A DNA stretch of 34,297 nucleotides from Chara braunii (taxonomy: Eukaryota; Streptophyta; Charophyceae; Charales; Characeae): NCBI GenBank assembly GCA_003427395.1, contig BFEA01000355.1, positions 338,481 through 372,777 on the forward strand. Reading direction: 5' to 3'. The notes below the pieces were generated by a model. The model ran no database searches. It was not told the DNA's origin and saw only the letters and a program-made list of their open reading frames with translations. The stretch's first letter is position 1; every line of letters starts with the position of its first letter. Of the stretch, positions 11,023 through 20,270 are shown in pieces. The position numbers were made by a program, and so were the translations under genes.

Positions 11023-11596
11023 TCCCCCACAAGTCATACTGCATTATTTTCTAGTCACAGTCCTACCCGGTCAACACGACGCTGGTCATAACTTTGCCCG
11101 TACGTGCGAGGCTGCGGCCGCCTCGGAAACTCTACACTTGTTCTACCGGCGTCGCATGGTTTTCCCCGACCCAGGCTCGGTCAGGCTAGCGCGTGCCCAC
11201 GAACTGCACGCTCACACACTCTCTAATCAACACAGATGGGACGCACCCTCTAATATCGTCAGGTGCGTTCCTCCTGTAAGCTGCAAATACGTGCCCAAAT
11301 ACCCTTGTAAGGATATTCGCGCCGACAGCGCTGTTCGTCGCCTTCTATCGCAGACCTCCCCCTATGCCCTCCGCTCACGTGGACCTCCTCCGGCACTCTC
11401 TAGTCTGGCCCGCTACCTCCCCATGGCCGACGACGTGTCACAAGTCGCCGAGGCGGCGACGACCTCGGCATCGGGTTCCACACCCGTGCTGACGGACCAG
11501 GGCCATCGGCCTCAGGGGGATCTGCACACCCTCATCACCTCCCTCCTGGTGCCCTTACAAGCGCAGATGGCGACTCTTGCCGCTAGCCTGCGGTAA
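11023..11596 (+). pseudogene. Open GC-rich frame, possible degraded Gag N-terminus
   Basis: One frame is free of stops from about 11023 to the TAA at 11594-11596. The best internal start is the ATG at 11423, in a CCATGG context, giving MADDVSQVAEAATTSASGS. This is followed by a Gly/Pro/Gln-rich stretch and a heptad-like helix (LHTLITSLLVPLQAQMATLA). After the TAA the frame continues LQNAGRPSSPHSLFSPG to another stop at 11727. An acidic, low-complexity start followed by a short coiled coil resembles retroelement Gag N-termini, but no diagnostic motif is present. The frame may be open only because of GC content. Confidence 0.3.
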
Positions 11597-13499
11597 CTCC
11601 AGAACGCTGGTCGTCCTTCCTCTCCTCACTCTCTCTTTTCTCCTGGCTCCCTGTTCGGGTCCCCCGTTGTCGGTGTGAATACCCTAACAAGGGTATCCGC
11701 CCTGGTTTTTGCAAACAACAAAAAATAGTTTTGGTTTAAAGTTAAGTATTCCGCACGACGCGCGACTGTGTATGTGGTCTACGTTGGCTAGAAAGTTGAC
11801 TAGAGTGGAGGGTGTGTGGGCGCGCGGATTTGAGGCGCCCGTTATCCTTTTATTTTTGATTAATGATTGTGAAGGTCGGTGTAGTCGCCGACCAGATTTT
11901 TATTTCGGATCAAGCCAGGATTAGAGAGATTATGTCTCGTTGATTGATGTATTCGCCTATGATCTATGCGTACGTACGGAGAACGACATCAACAACAAGG
12001 AGGTTTTGAAGCGTCTTCGGTAGGCCCGCAAGTCGTATGGTGTCTGTTTATGTAGGCGTCTGACAGAGTCAAACCTTGACTTGGGCTTAGCATCAGTGGT
12101 TACGGCGTCCGACTTTCATTAAAGAGATTCAAGGATCGAGATCGAGCGTCGCAGGGATATCATAATAGCGCAAAGGGATCGAAGGGTTGAGGGTCCGGCG
12201 GGGCTATCCCCTTTGGTTTTGCTGTTAGCGACGTCGGCACAGTGCTAGCGTATTCTTTTTCCTCAACCATCATATTCTGACGATAATTTTTTTTTAAATA
12301 TTTTTATTTACTGTCGTATTATTATTTTGCTTCGATGTCCTTTCACTCAAACGAGACGTTGGATTTGGAGGTCGTCGTGGCGGTCGAGGACCTTGGGCGC
12401 GCGCCTCTATGTTTGACCTGTGCATTCCCGCGCGTTCGGGATACTGCCGGAATTCCTCGGCCTTGTCCATTTTGAAACACGGACCGAGGAGTTCGACGTG
12501 CTTGTAGGCCGGTGGGTGACTAGTGTCGAGATGGAGGAAACCTGGGTGGCGCGGGCTATTTGCGGGCATACCGACCACCAACCGCAAGTCTGTTGCGGGA
12601 GGTTTGAGTGTGAGCATGTCCGTTGGGGCCCGGAGAGAGGCGAGTTCAGTCTGGACGGAGCACCCTAGGGCACAACAGTCGGGCATAGGTCGTGCGCCTC
12701 ATCACCATCCATCTTCGGGGCAGCTTGATTTTGCAGGTAAGTTGACCCACATTCCTTCGGTCACCGTCCTGATGTCTGTGCCAGCAAGCGCCCGGTGGGG
12801 TATACGGGATAGTACACGGTATAGACCCTCTGGTGGTTGCGTTACCTCGGAAGAGCTGTTAAGGAAGCTAAGCTACGCCGGTCGCTGTGGACTGTCGGGT
12901 AAGTGGGACCGGGCCACTATGACAGTTGGGCGTCGCTTTAACAGCAGCAGACAAGGCTAGGCAGCAGGAATGAGCGGGCGCTAAGGTATGAGCGCGGGGG
13001 CTTAGCCCTCTTGGTGACAAGTATCGGGAATCGCCCGACTGCCGAGTATAGGGCGGGCGCAGTACGACCCGCTGCCACAACAGAGTGGCTTGGTGGGTGA
13101 GTAGCGGGCGGACTGCTCCGCAGCGGGTGGCGAGCCTTGAAGACTACCACTTGCCACTCTTATGAGCCAGTGGTCTGGCGGTGCCTGTGCTAATATGCGG
13201 CCTAACGTGAAGAGGAAGAACGGAATGCTAGAGGAGAAAATGAAGCCGGCGGGGTGGATGAACCCGGACGGGCAGTCGAGGCAGGTGCACGCGAGCAAAA
13301 GCGCACAGAGCAGCAACGAGCGTTGAAGCGGGCAGTCTAGGCGAGGCCGAACGGGCACCGCTGCGCAGCGCAGCATCGAAGAGCAACGTGTAGCAGCAGA
13401 GAAGAAGTCAGAGGAGGGACTAAGAGGGGTGGTGAATCAGGACGCCTTTTCACGCCGGATTCATTCAGAAGCTATGGAGTAAGAGGCAGAGGGAGTGAT
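11597..13499. other. No gene recognised
   Basis: GC-rich with short overlapping frames on both strands and no protein family features. A small perfect hairpin (ATACCCT-aaca-AGGGTAT) lies at 11679-11696. Isolated donor-like words (12736-12741 ggtaag, 12898-12904 gggtaag) are present without supporting coding sequence. This may be unique sequence or diverged element DNA between copies A and B. Confidence 0.35.
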
Positions 13500-14424
13500 T
13501 GTAGTAAAACTCAGCCGATTCTTGATGGAATCGGTCGAGGAAACAGGTGTTTTGGGAAACCTAGACTAAGGCGAATAGAGTAGTGGAGTTAGATTGGAGG
13601 ATAGATCAGTAGAATAGGTGTTAATAGAAAACAAAGGAGCGCGGAGATGGCGAAGAACGAGGGAGAAGCGGGGCCGAGTTTGTTAATCTCGCCCGTTTCT
13701 TAATGAAAACAGGCGAGGGAAAACCCCAATCAGGGGTTTTTGGCCCTGGCGACCCCGATTTCAAAGTCAGAATCAGCAGAAGGTTAGCCGAAAGAGAGTT
13801 AGTATGTGAAAAGGCTGCGTGGAGCTATGGAGGAGCAGGTTCGTGCTGGGAGTAAAGAGCTCCTATCTCGACCGATACATGGCAGAAACGGGTGGATGTA
13901 GATGTGTTTCGGGGGTTTTCATATGACGCAAAGTGGTTGGCGGGCTCAGATCCCCAATTCTTAGAGTGGTCTGGCCGCGACAACTTGCCGAGGCTGTGTG
14001 TGGGAGAGTCAGCGATGACGAATCAGGACGGGAGCAAAAATACTCAGACGATGGTACGTCTCGAGGGTTCCTGGCAGCTTCAAATCAGAGGGTGATGTCG
14101 AATGTGCTGGTAGGGCAATTGGGCTTAGTACTACAGTGTGTCAGGATTGCAGGAGGATACCTTAAAGGGAAAATATATTCTCCTTTATTCTAGCAGGAGA
14201 TTTTTCTGATCCACGGGGTGGGACAAGTTGGTTCATTGTGCTTACCTGACTGGTCCGTAACTTTCTCATATATAACCGTAGTTTTCCCTTGTCATCCCCA
14301 TCCGTGAACATTTCTTCATGCAGCCAGCCCCACCACGTTTACTTCTATACAGATCGATGTACCTCGTCGTGAGAGAAGGTTAACAACAGTCGTATTTTTT
14401 ATCACCACTTCAGGACACCCTTAA

Positions 14425-14586
14425 CCACTTCAGGTGCAACCTGCCTAAACAGGTGGTTTTCAGGGTCTTCGGACCTTTCGCCACTTCAAAATCATTCAGG
14501 TCTGAAAATCCTGAATGATTCTGAAGTGGTGAAAGCTCCGAAGACCCTGAAAACCACCTGTTTAGGCAAGTTGCATCCTCAAGTGG
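14425..14586. repeat. Long foldback (inverted repeat, ~76-bp arms)
   Basis: The left arm 14425-14500 and right arm 14510-14586 are near-perfect reverse complements, separated by about 9 bases. Shared segments include 'cctgcctaaacaggtggtt' opposite 'aaccacctgtttaggcaag', and 'cagggtcttcgga' opposite 'tccgaagaccctg'. A single-stranded transcript would form a long hairpin comparable to an inverted-repeat small-RNA precursor. Related direct copies follow at about 14593-14650 and 14690-14776, with the word CCACTTCAGGA recurring. Confidence 0.9.
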
Positions 14587-14589
14587 TGA

Positions 14590-14780
14590 AGAGTGGTTTT
14601 CATGGTCCTAGGACCTTTCACCACTTCAGGACCATTCAGGATTTTCATAGTGCCCAAAACTTTCACTTGACCACTTCAGGACACCTTTACCACTTCAGGA
14701 TGCAGCCTGCCTAAACAGGTGGTTTTCAGGGTCTTCGGACCTTTTACCACTTCAGAACCATTCAGGATTTTCAGACTGCC
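14590..14780. repeat. Direct copies of the foldback arm
   Basis: Segments at 14593-14650 and 14690-14776 repeat the left-arm order: ccacttcagg, cctgcctaaacagg, tggttttcagggtcttcgga, ccattcaggattttca. The first of these copies lacks the middle part. Together with the foldback they form a small amplified family, perhaps a MITE-like unit. Confidence 0.7.
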
Positions 14781-15384
14781 AAAAACTCTCACTTCCGAAT
14801 TTTCATTCCTGAATTTTCAGCTACCCGATAACCGCTTGTGGCACTATGGGGCAATCGCCTTAAGCCTCATGGTAGCGTCCTCCTGAGTCATTGAGCGGCC
14901 TCCCCAGCCTGTGATTTGCCTATGTGGGTAGTCACGATGGACCGTCCTCCTCTTCGTCTAGAGCTAGGTGTGGCCACGATAACCGGACTGGCTCAAAGTG
15001 GTTGTTGTGAGGGTTTGAATCTGATCAAAGTTAGGGGTCAAGACGTTGATCAAGCCTCGGTAAGGAGTCGCGTAGGGAAGTCGAAGGCCATCGACAAGGA
15101 AGTTTTTTGGCCTACCTGTGGCTAGTATATTTCGGGTCACGGGTTGCGAAAAGATCGAGCTCGTTGAAGAGAGGTGTCACTGCAGCCGATTGGAAGTCGG
15201 TCAGGATATGATTATGTTGTGTTTTGGCTACGGATCGGTCTTCCTTACTGTGTTTCTTGGCCGCCATTGCGGGGTCTTCAGGCGAGTGAAGGTATCAAGG
15301 CCCTCTCACCCGAGTCTGAGAGCACCCTTCTTATATCTGAGCGACTGAAACTTTCTACTTTTGTCCTTCTGACTATAAAGTCTA
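14781..15384. other. No gene recognised
   Basis: Short frames without family features. It belongs to the copy B LTR-like region, but I could not align it by eye with copy A. Confidence 0.35.
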
Positions 15385-15515
15385 GTCTATTGGTTACGAG
15401 AGGAATACGGCAGGAGGGATTGCAAACCGCAACAAGACTCTGTGGGGGGTCAACCCACCGATTGCGGGAGCTCTGCCGGAACTTAGGCGAGGTTTTGGAG
15501 GCAGGGAACTATCAG
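15385..15515 (+). other. Conserved block ending in CAG|GT (copy B)
   Basis: Homologous to the minus strand of 7426-7570. Includes 'ggttacgagagga', 'ccaccgattgcgggagctc' and 'ggaggcaggga', and ends at CAG (15513-15515) followed by GTGTAT. Conservation before the GT and divergence after it are shared with copy A, consistent with a 5' splice site in the element leader. Confidence 0.5.
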
Positions 15516-15754
15516 GTGTATATTCCTCTGTCTGTATGACCCCACTATACCCATGTTTGACTATGTCCTTGTAGTTTGACTGACATATGTATGTGTGCCC
15601 CTATGACTTTGCTTTTTTGCAAGACTTAATCAGATTGAATGGAAGGAATGCATGAGAGTGAATTTTAAGTTTCATCTTTATTTTGACTGAAAGCAGACTA
15701 AGGAATGAACTGAGGGAAGGTGGGAGGAAGGCAAACTGCATGCGTTTGACTTGG

Positions 15755-15822
15755 TCAACCAAAGACTAGGCATTGTTTTTAAGCTGAATCAACCAAAGAC
15801 TAGGCATTGTTTTTAAGCTGAA
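15755..15822. repeat. 34-bp tandem duplication
   Basis: Two adjacent near-identical units (15755-15788, 15789-15822) read 'tcaaccaaagactagg' followed by 'cattgtttttaagctgaa'. They carry the same loop core as the hairpins downstream and look like a truncated or newly duplicated unit of that array. Confidence 0.8.
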
Positions 15823-16424
15823 TGACCCAGGTCTGTGTTTATTTGGCTGTTTTCTGAAAGGCCAGACATTGTTTCTAAGCTGAATGGTCTGGTTGTTGTG
15901 TTTAGTTTATGAGGGTTTGCCTGACGTAAAAGGTTTAAGTTCTTGTTTTGTTCTGAGCGAGGATTTTTTGTCTAAGGCTGAGCATTGTTTCTAAGCTGAA
16001 TAGTTTAGCCTGAAAACTACGCACATAAGTACAACCTGAGTATAAAATAAAATACTTTACTTATAATTGCATGTAAACTGACAGCTGGACATTGTTTCCA
16101 AGCCGAATGGTCCAACGCTAAGCCATATCACTAAGAAGAGAAGAGAAATTACAGAGTATAATTGGAAGTAGTCTGGCAAGCTGAACATTGTTTCCAAGTC
16201 GAATGGTTCAGTCCCTTGCCCATATTTGCATTTTCTTTTGAGAACAAAGCCAAAAATCTATTAAATCTTGGATATTAAGCAGTTCAGGGCGACTAGGCAT
16301 TGTTTCCAAGCCGAATGGTCTAGTCAAATGCCCAAAGAAGAGAGAAGTAGTTGTGCAACCTGTTCGTGTATATCTTAAGGCACGCTGGGCATTATATCCA
16401 AGCCGAATGGTCTAGCATTATGCC
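15823..16424. repeat. Array of covarying hairpins (copy B)
   Basis: Six units spaced 93-113 bp share the core ATTGTTTCCAAGCCGAAT (ATT pairs with AAT), flanked by unit-specific complementary arms: CCAGAC/GTCTGG (15862-15892), AGGCTGAGC/GTTTAGCCT (15975-16011, two G-T pairs), TGGAC/GTCCA (16086-16114), CTGAAC/GTTCAG (16181-16211), GACTAGGC/GTCTAGTC (16291-16325, one G-T pair) and GCTGGGC/GTCTAGC (16384-16416, two G-T pairs). Three units add an outer stem: GGCAAG/CTTGCC, GGGC/GCCC and GGCA/TGCC. The array occupies the same relative place as the copy A array. Arms and wobble positions are seen directly; selection on RNA structure is inferred. Confidence 0.85.
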
Positions 16425-16735
16425 ATAAGTAAGTTGGGTATTGAATTACTTGAGAATTCATGAACTATCTTATATGAATTGACTTTGGGATGGTAACTCG
16501 GTGAGAGTACTTACCTTTGTGGTTTGGCCTGCGTGTGACTGAGTGCGACTACTACTTAGTCTGAGTTTCAGCTTGATAGGTAGTTGCTTTAGTTGCTCAC
16601 CACGTGCTAGAGCCATAGGAGTTAGTTTCAATTTCTGTATTTTTTTAGCTAAGTTTATTTTTACTTAGGTCAATTTCCGCATTTTCTGAGATCTGTTGTT
16701 GTACTTGGTCTTGTATAAATTTTGGTAAGTTACTT
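16425..16735. other. No gene recognised
   Basis: AT-rich part of the copy B LTR-like region between the hairpin array and the AGCGCT repeats, with stops in all frames. Confidence 0.4.
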
Positions 16736-17010
16736 TCTCTACGGGAAGCGCTGCCAAAATTTCTGCAAGTCCAAGGAGTTAAACAAATTTTGACTTTTCA
16801 AAGTTAAACTTGTCTAAATTTTATGTGTGGCTTAGTAGAAATCTCGGAAGTCTCCTTTTCTAAAGGGAGCGCTGCCCAAATTTTTGCTAATTCAGGGATT
16901 TAGACAAAATTGGACTTTGGAATGTTGAAGAGTATTTCTGTTTTCGTATTCAAGTTGATATAAATTTTGGAAATACATTTTTCCTACGGGAAGAGCTGAC
17001 GAAACTTTCT
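16736..17010 (+). repeat. AGCGCT-containing repeat trio (copy B)
   Basis: Three units about 115-125 bp apart carry CTACGGGAAGCGCTGCCAAA, CTAAAGGGAGCGCTGCCCAA and CTACGGGAAGAGCTGACGAA, each followed by an A/T-rich 'attt' or similar. They are homologous to two units on the minus strand at 5619-5727. Confidence 0.65.
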
Positions 17011-17992
17011 TAGTTTAAAGCAGTTAGATTATATTTTGACTGGTAACAATCTTGAAAATCCAATCTGTATAGAGGAGATTCTGTCAGGGTCTACCTTTTT
17101 TTTGGCACTTGCTTAGAGGTAGACTTAGACCTAGTTGAATATAATGATTTTGAGCAAGATCGTAATATGGAGATTATTCTCCATGGACTTATAGATTTAG
17201 CTTGGGGATTGACCTGTCTTGTGTAACAGGTCTTCTTGATCAATTGATTCAGGATTTTGGCTAGATTCAGCTTGATCCAATGAGGATCATCTTCTGGTAT
17301 CACTGATAACAGGTCGGTTGCCGATTCGTCGGTTTACGATTCAACTCCAATCCACTATTGTCACTCAACCGAAAGGCTTTAGCCCTGTGGTTTGAAATGT
17401 TTCATTGTGTTTTTACCCGGACTTTATTGAATGGCCATTTAACAAAGGTACTAAGTATTTTATTGCTGGAAGGGTGTGCTAAGGTTGAGCTTTGTATAGC
17501 TAAAGCAAGGGATGTGAGCGCAGAGAATGGTTGAAGTTGACCCCGTGTAGTGCATGAGTTTTTGGTTGAATCTTTGATGTGATTGCAGGTATGTTTGGTG
17601 TTTCGAACTTTCAATTTGACTGCTTGCGATCATATACATATATATGGCTGAGAGGAGCCCCAATGTGATTGTGAGAAGTGGTCGTCACGTTTTTATAACC
17701 CCTTATATATATATGTGAATATATATGTCTTGAGTATTTCGCTCGGCCTACTGTGAGTTCGCGTAAGGGTTAAACAGATTATGTTCTTGAGAAAAAAAAG
17801 AGACATCCCCTTTTATCTTTTGTTTTTTTTAATTTTATAGTTGGACGTTATAGTCCGTGGCAGCCGTCAAAGTCAAACCCCTTGCGGAAACTCCATTATG
17901 TGCTTGCGGTGAGGATTAAAACCAACTCCTACGTGACGCGGCCGGGAGGGTCCCGCGCTGCCTTGTGCGGTGCCGGACCGATGCGCTCGACA
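17011..17992 (+). other. 3' part of copy B LTR-like region
   Basis: Contains segments homologous to copy A: 'gttgccgattc.tcggtttacga' (17312-17341), 'attgaatggccatttaacaaaggt' split across 17424-17450, 'tgatgtgattgcaggt' (17576-17591), 'atgtgattgtgag' (17662-17674) and 'tagttggacgttatagtc' (17838-17855). The GCAG|GT word at 17586-17591 is kept in A and, diverged, in C (28975-28980). It resembles a 3' splice acceptor, but function is unknown. Confidence 0.5.
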
Positions 17993-18004
17993 CCGTCCTC
18001 CGAC

Positions 18005-19327
18005 ATGGTGGCCACGACGGAGCTTCCTCCTCTGCCGCCCCCGACCCGACCATCCTGGTGACCGTCCACGCTCCTAGCGTGACGGCCGCCACGGGCCAAA
18101 CCCTCCCTCACTCAACGGGCGCACCCGCCCATATTCCGGTCACTACGGCCACGAGACCACAACCCGCTGCCATGGTCTCAACTTTTCCGAGTACCCCGCT
18201 TCTCCCTCCCCTTCGCACGACCGCAGCGTCACCTGACTCTCCCCCCTGTGGGACGCCCCACGCCACTCGTGCATCCACTTCCCCCACTCTTCCTCCTACC
18301 ACTCCTCGCTCGATCTACGTTCGACGTCTCGAGGACGAGCTTGCCCAGACCCGGGCCGACCTCGCCCTCTTACACCTTCAGCCAATCCCACCCTCACAGG
18401 TCGCCGCGCCTTCGGGTGCACCCCCTTCTTCCTGTACTTTTCCATTCTCGGCTCCGCTTCCCCCGCCCTGCACCTCCTCCACCCCCATCCTACCTCCTTC
18501 CTACTCCCTCAGTTGCTGCAACCTTTTCTACCGCAACTCCCTCGCAACCTGCCACTGTTCCCCCCGCCGCTCCACCATACGGCCCGGGCGGACAGTAATC
18601 TGCATCCCCTTCTCCAGGACCTGCGCCGACTTACTCAGCCGTAGCACCGACCTCTGCTCCTCGATCCCCTGGCCTCTAAAATGGTGGCGCACCACTCGTC
18701 CGCTTGGTGGACATTGCCTTGTACGGCGGTACAGGGATACGTGTGTCTCGGTGGCTGCAGTCCCTCACCCGCACGCTCCAGCTCATGGGCGCCCCACCCG
18801 ACACGTGGGTGGGTCACCTCTCCACGTGTCTGCGTGGCAGTCCTTTCAACGCCCGGGAGGATTTTTACGCTTACTCCCTTCGTGCGGGTCGGACTCGGAC
18901 CTTCATAGATTTTCAGGCGTTCCTCGAGGATCGCTTCGGAGCCCGACATGACGTGACTGACGCGTTCGAGCGTATCGTCACTACACGATGGTCAGGCTCT
19001 GGTGGCGCTGCCGGCCTGGATCGCCACATCCAGGTCTTTCATAACGCCCGCCTCATTTGTGATGTGGCGTTCCTTCCCGAGGCTGCCCTTATCGATCGTT
19101 TCTTGGCCAGGCTTCCCCTTGAGTACCACTCCGAGTTATGGCGGTACGAGTTCACATCGGCCCCGCAGGCTTACGAGGCCGCCAGAGACCATCAGCGGAT
19201 GCGGGCCCGTCTTCAACACACTTCCTCCTCCCAGCCTCAGCGTACTGGTTACGCCCCCTCCTCCTCTCACGACACTTCCCAGCGCCGTTCCCCTTTCCGC
19301 GGTCGCCCCCGCCGTTCCACTCAATAG
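18005..19327 (+). pseudogene. LTR-retrotransposon gag, copy B, frameshifted
   Basis: The likely start is the ATG at 18005 (MVATTELPPLPPP). That frame is blocked by a TGA near 18059, and coding character passes to the next frame between about 18030 and 18060, as a Pro/Thr/Ser-rich region with a short helix (RRLEDELAQTRADLALLHL, about 18325-18381). It returns to the first frame near 18500. Two TAA codons interrupt it, at 18596-18598 and near 18677. From about 18690 to 19327 an intact stretch shows the Retrotrans_gag pattern: a Trp in an amphipathic helix (SRWLQSL), then FQAFLEDRFG, later FLARLPLEYHSELW, then a basic tail (RSPFRGRPRR). There is no zinc knuckle before the TAG at 19325. Past that TAG the frame stays open for about 50 codons into block D. 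Gag identity is confident; it is non-functional as read. Confidence 0.85.
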
Positions 19328-19457
19328 GGCCACCACTTCTCATGCCGCTTCAGCGCACTCGAGTATAGTGAGCAGGACGTTGTTGCCCCGCTGTCGCCAA
19401 AGGGTGACCATAGCGACGACCTCGATCTCGGCGAGGCCGTTGTCGTACAAGGGTATT
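19328..19457 (+). other. Open extension after the copy B gag stop
   Basis: In frame with gag after the TAG: GHHFSCRFSALEYSEQDVV, then an Asp-rich part (SDDLDLGEAVVVQGYLAM), ending at a TAG about 19487. It may be former coding sequence cut off by a stop mutation, or a readthrough extension. No domain recognised. Confidence 0.35.
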
Positions 19458-20080
19458 TGGCCATGCTTTTGCAATCGACATAGTGACGGCATTAGCTACC
19501 ATCATAGAGCCGATCTGGAAGAGTATGCGCGCTCATTGTTATGACACGCACTGTGATGGTTAGGATCGGTAGTAATACCCTCCGACCGAAAAGGTCGAGG
19601 GGTTGACTGGATCAGTGTCGTGTCGAGTAGATCTACGACACACGCGAGACCTGGGCTGGTACCTGTCAAACTACCGGTATTGGGCCCCTAAAATACCAAC
19701 TTCTGTCTTCTTCTACTCGGCCTCGAGTACGAGGCACGTCTGCCTTTACTAGGTGGGGCACCAGCCTACCTGCTACTTGAGCGTTTTCCCCGTTGTTCTA
19801 AGTGTGCGGGTTTACCCCGCTACCTTATAATTTTCCCGTCGCGACCCTCAAATGGCCCGGTCACGGCTAAGTACCGGCCCTGCGGGGGCCTCCCTAAGAA
19901 GCAAGTGCCCTTGTGGGTCGCATACACACTCAAGCCGACAAGCACTCAGGCAGGTATGCAGACCGGCAAGTGTGCACACACGCAGATTTAGAAACGGGCT
20001 CAGGCCACTAGGCGGGCTGAGCCCCACTCCTATACACATACAAGAGTTGCTCCTCTTCTACCTGAAGTAGGAGCTAGCTC
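19458..20080 (+). repeat. Dispersed repeat D, copy 1
   Basis: About 620 bp repeated in the same orientation at 33674-34297 with scattered, mostly single-base differences. It starts at TGGCCATGCTTTTGCAATCG and runs at least to 'gagctagctc'. It contains conserved small hairpins: a CGACC-gaaaa-GGTCG stem near 19582, GCGGG/CCCGC near 19807-19821, and GGGCTCAG/CTGAGCCC (19997-20025 area). A short shared frame at its start (WPCFCNRHSDGISY…ADLEEYAR, then stop) has several amino-acid changes between copies, so coding selection is not evident. It lies just downstream of the interior of copy B, and its twin lies downstream of copy C. It may be the 3' part of the same element. Confidence 0.8.
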
Positions 20081-20175
20081 NNNNNNNNNNNNNNNNNNNN
20101 NNNNNNNNNNNNNNNNNNNNNNNNNNNNNNNNNNNNNNNNNNNNNNNNNNNNNNNNNNNNNNNNNNNNNNNNNNN
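20081..20175. other. Assembly gap of 95 N
   Basis: Exactly 95 N. The 95 bases before the gap (19986-20080) are identical to the 95 bases after it (20176-20270). This is the signature of two contigs overlapping by k-1 bases that were not merged, so the gap and one copy of the flank are probably artefacts. Confidence 0.9.
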
Positions 20176-20270
20176 ATTTAGAAACGGGCTCAGGCCACTA
20201 GGCGGGCTGAGCCCCACTCCTATACACATACAAGAGTTGCTCCTCTTCTACCTGAAGTAGGAGCTAGCTC
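20176..20270 (+). repeat. 95-bp duplicate of the left gap flank
   Basis: Identical to 19986-20080 and to 34203-34297 at the window end. Most likely an assembly duplication and not a biological tandem repeat. Confidence 0.85.

Larger units (their letters stand above)
13500..17992 (+). mobile_element. Long LTR-like 5' region of copy B
   Basis: Plus-strand counterpart of the copy A region, sharing ordered blocks with the reverse complement of 3213-7570. Its right end (…gcgctcgaca at 17983-17992) aligns with the copy A end next to the primer-binding site. No TGG-type primer-binding site follows here, and gag begins 13 bases later, so the leader seems deleted. The region contains a foldback (14425-14586), a hairpin array (15755-16424) and a repeat trio (16736-17010). 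Facing away from copy A, it makes a large imperfect inverted repeat with it. The left boundary is uncertain. Confidence 0.55.

Noticed and set aside
12294-12686. 130-codon minus-strand frame
   Set aside because: No family features, overlapped by equally long plus-strand frames, and GC-rich background.
17965-18951. A single 328-codon protein
   Set aside because: Only the middle part has Gag-like composition. The end after about 18500 is the wrong frame of the Gag core, and the first codons are LTR-derived.
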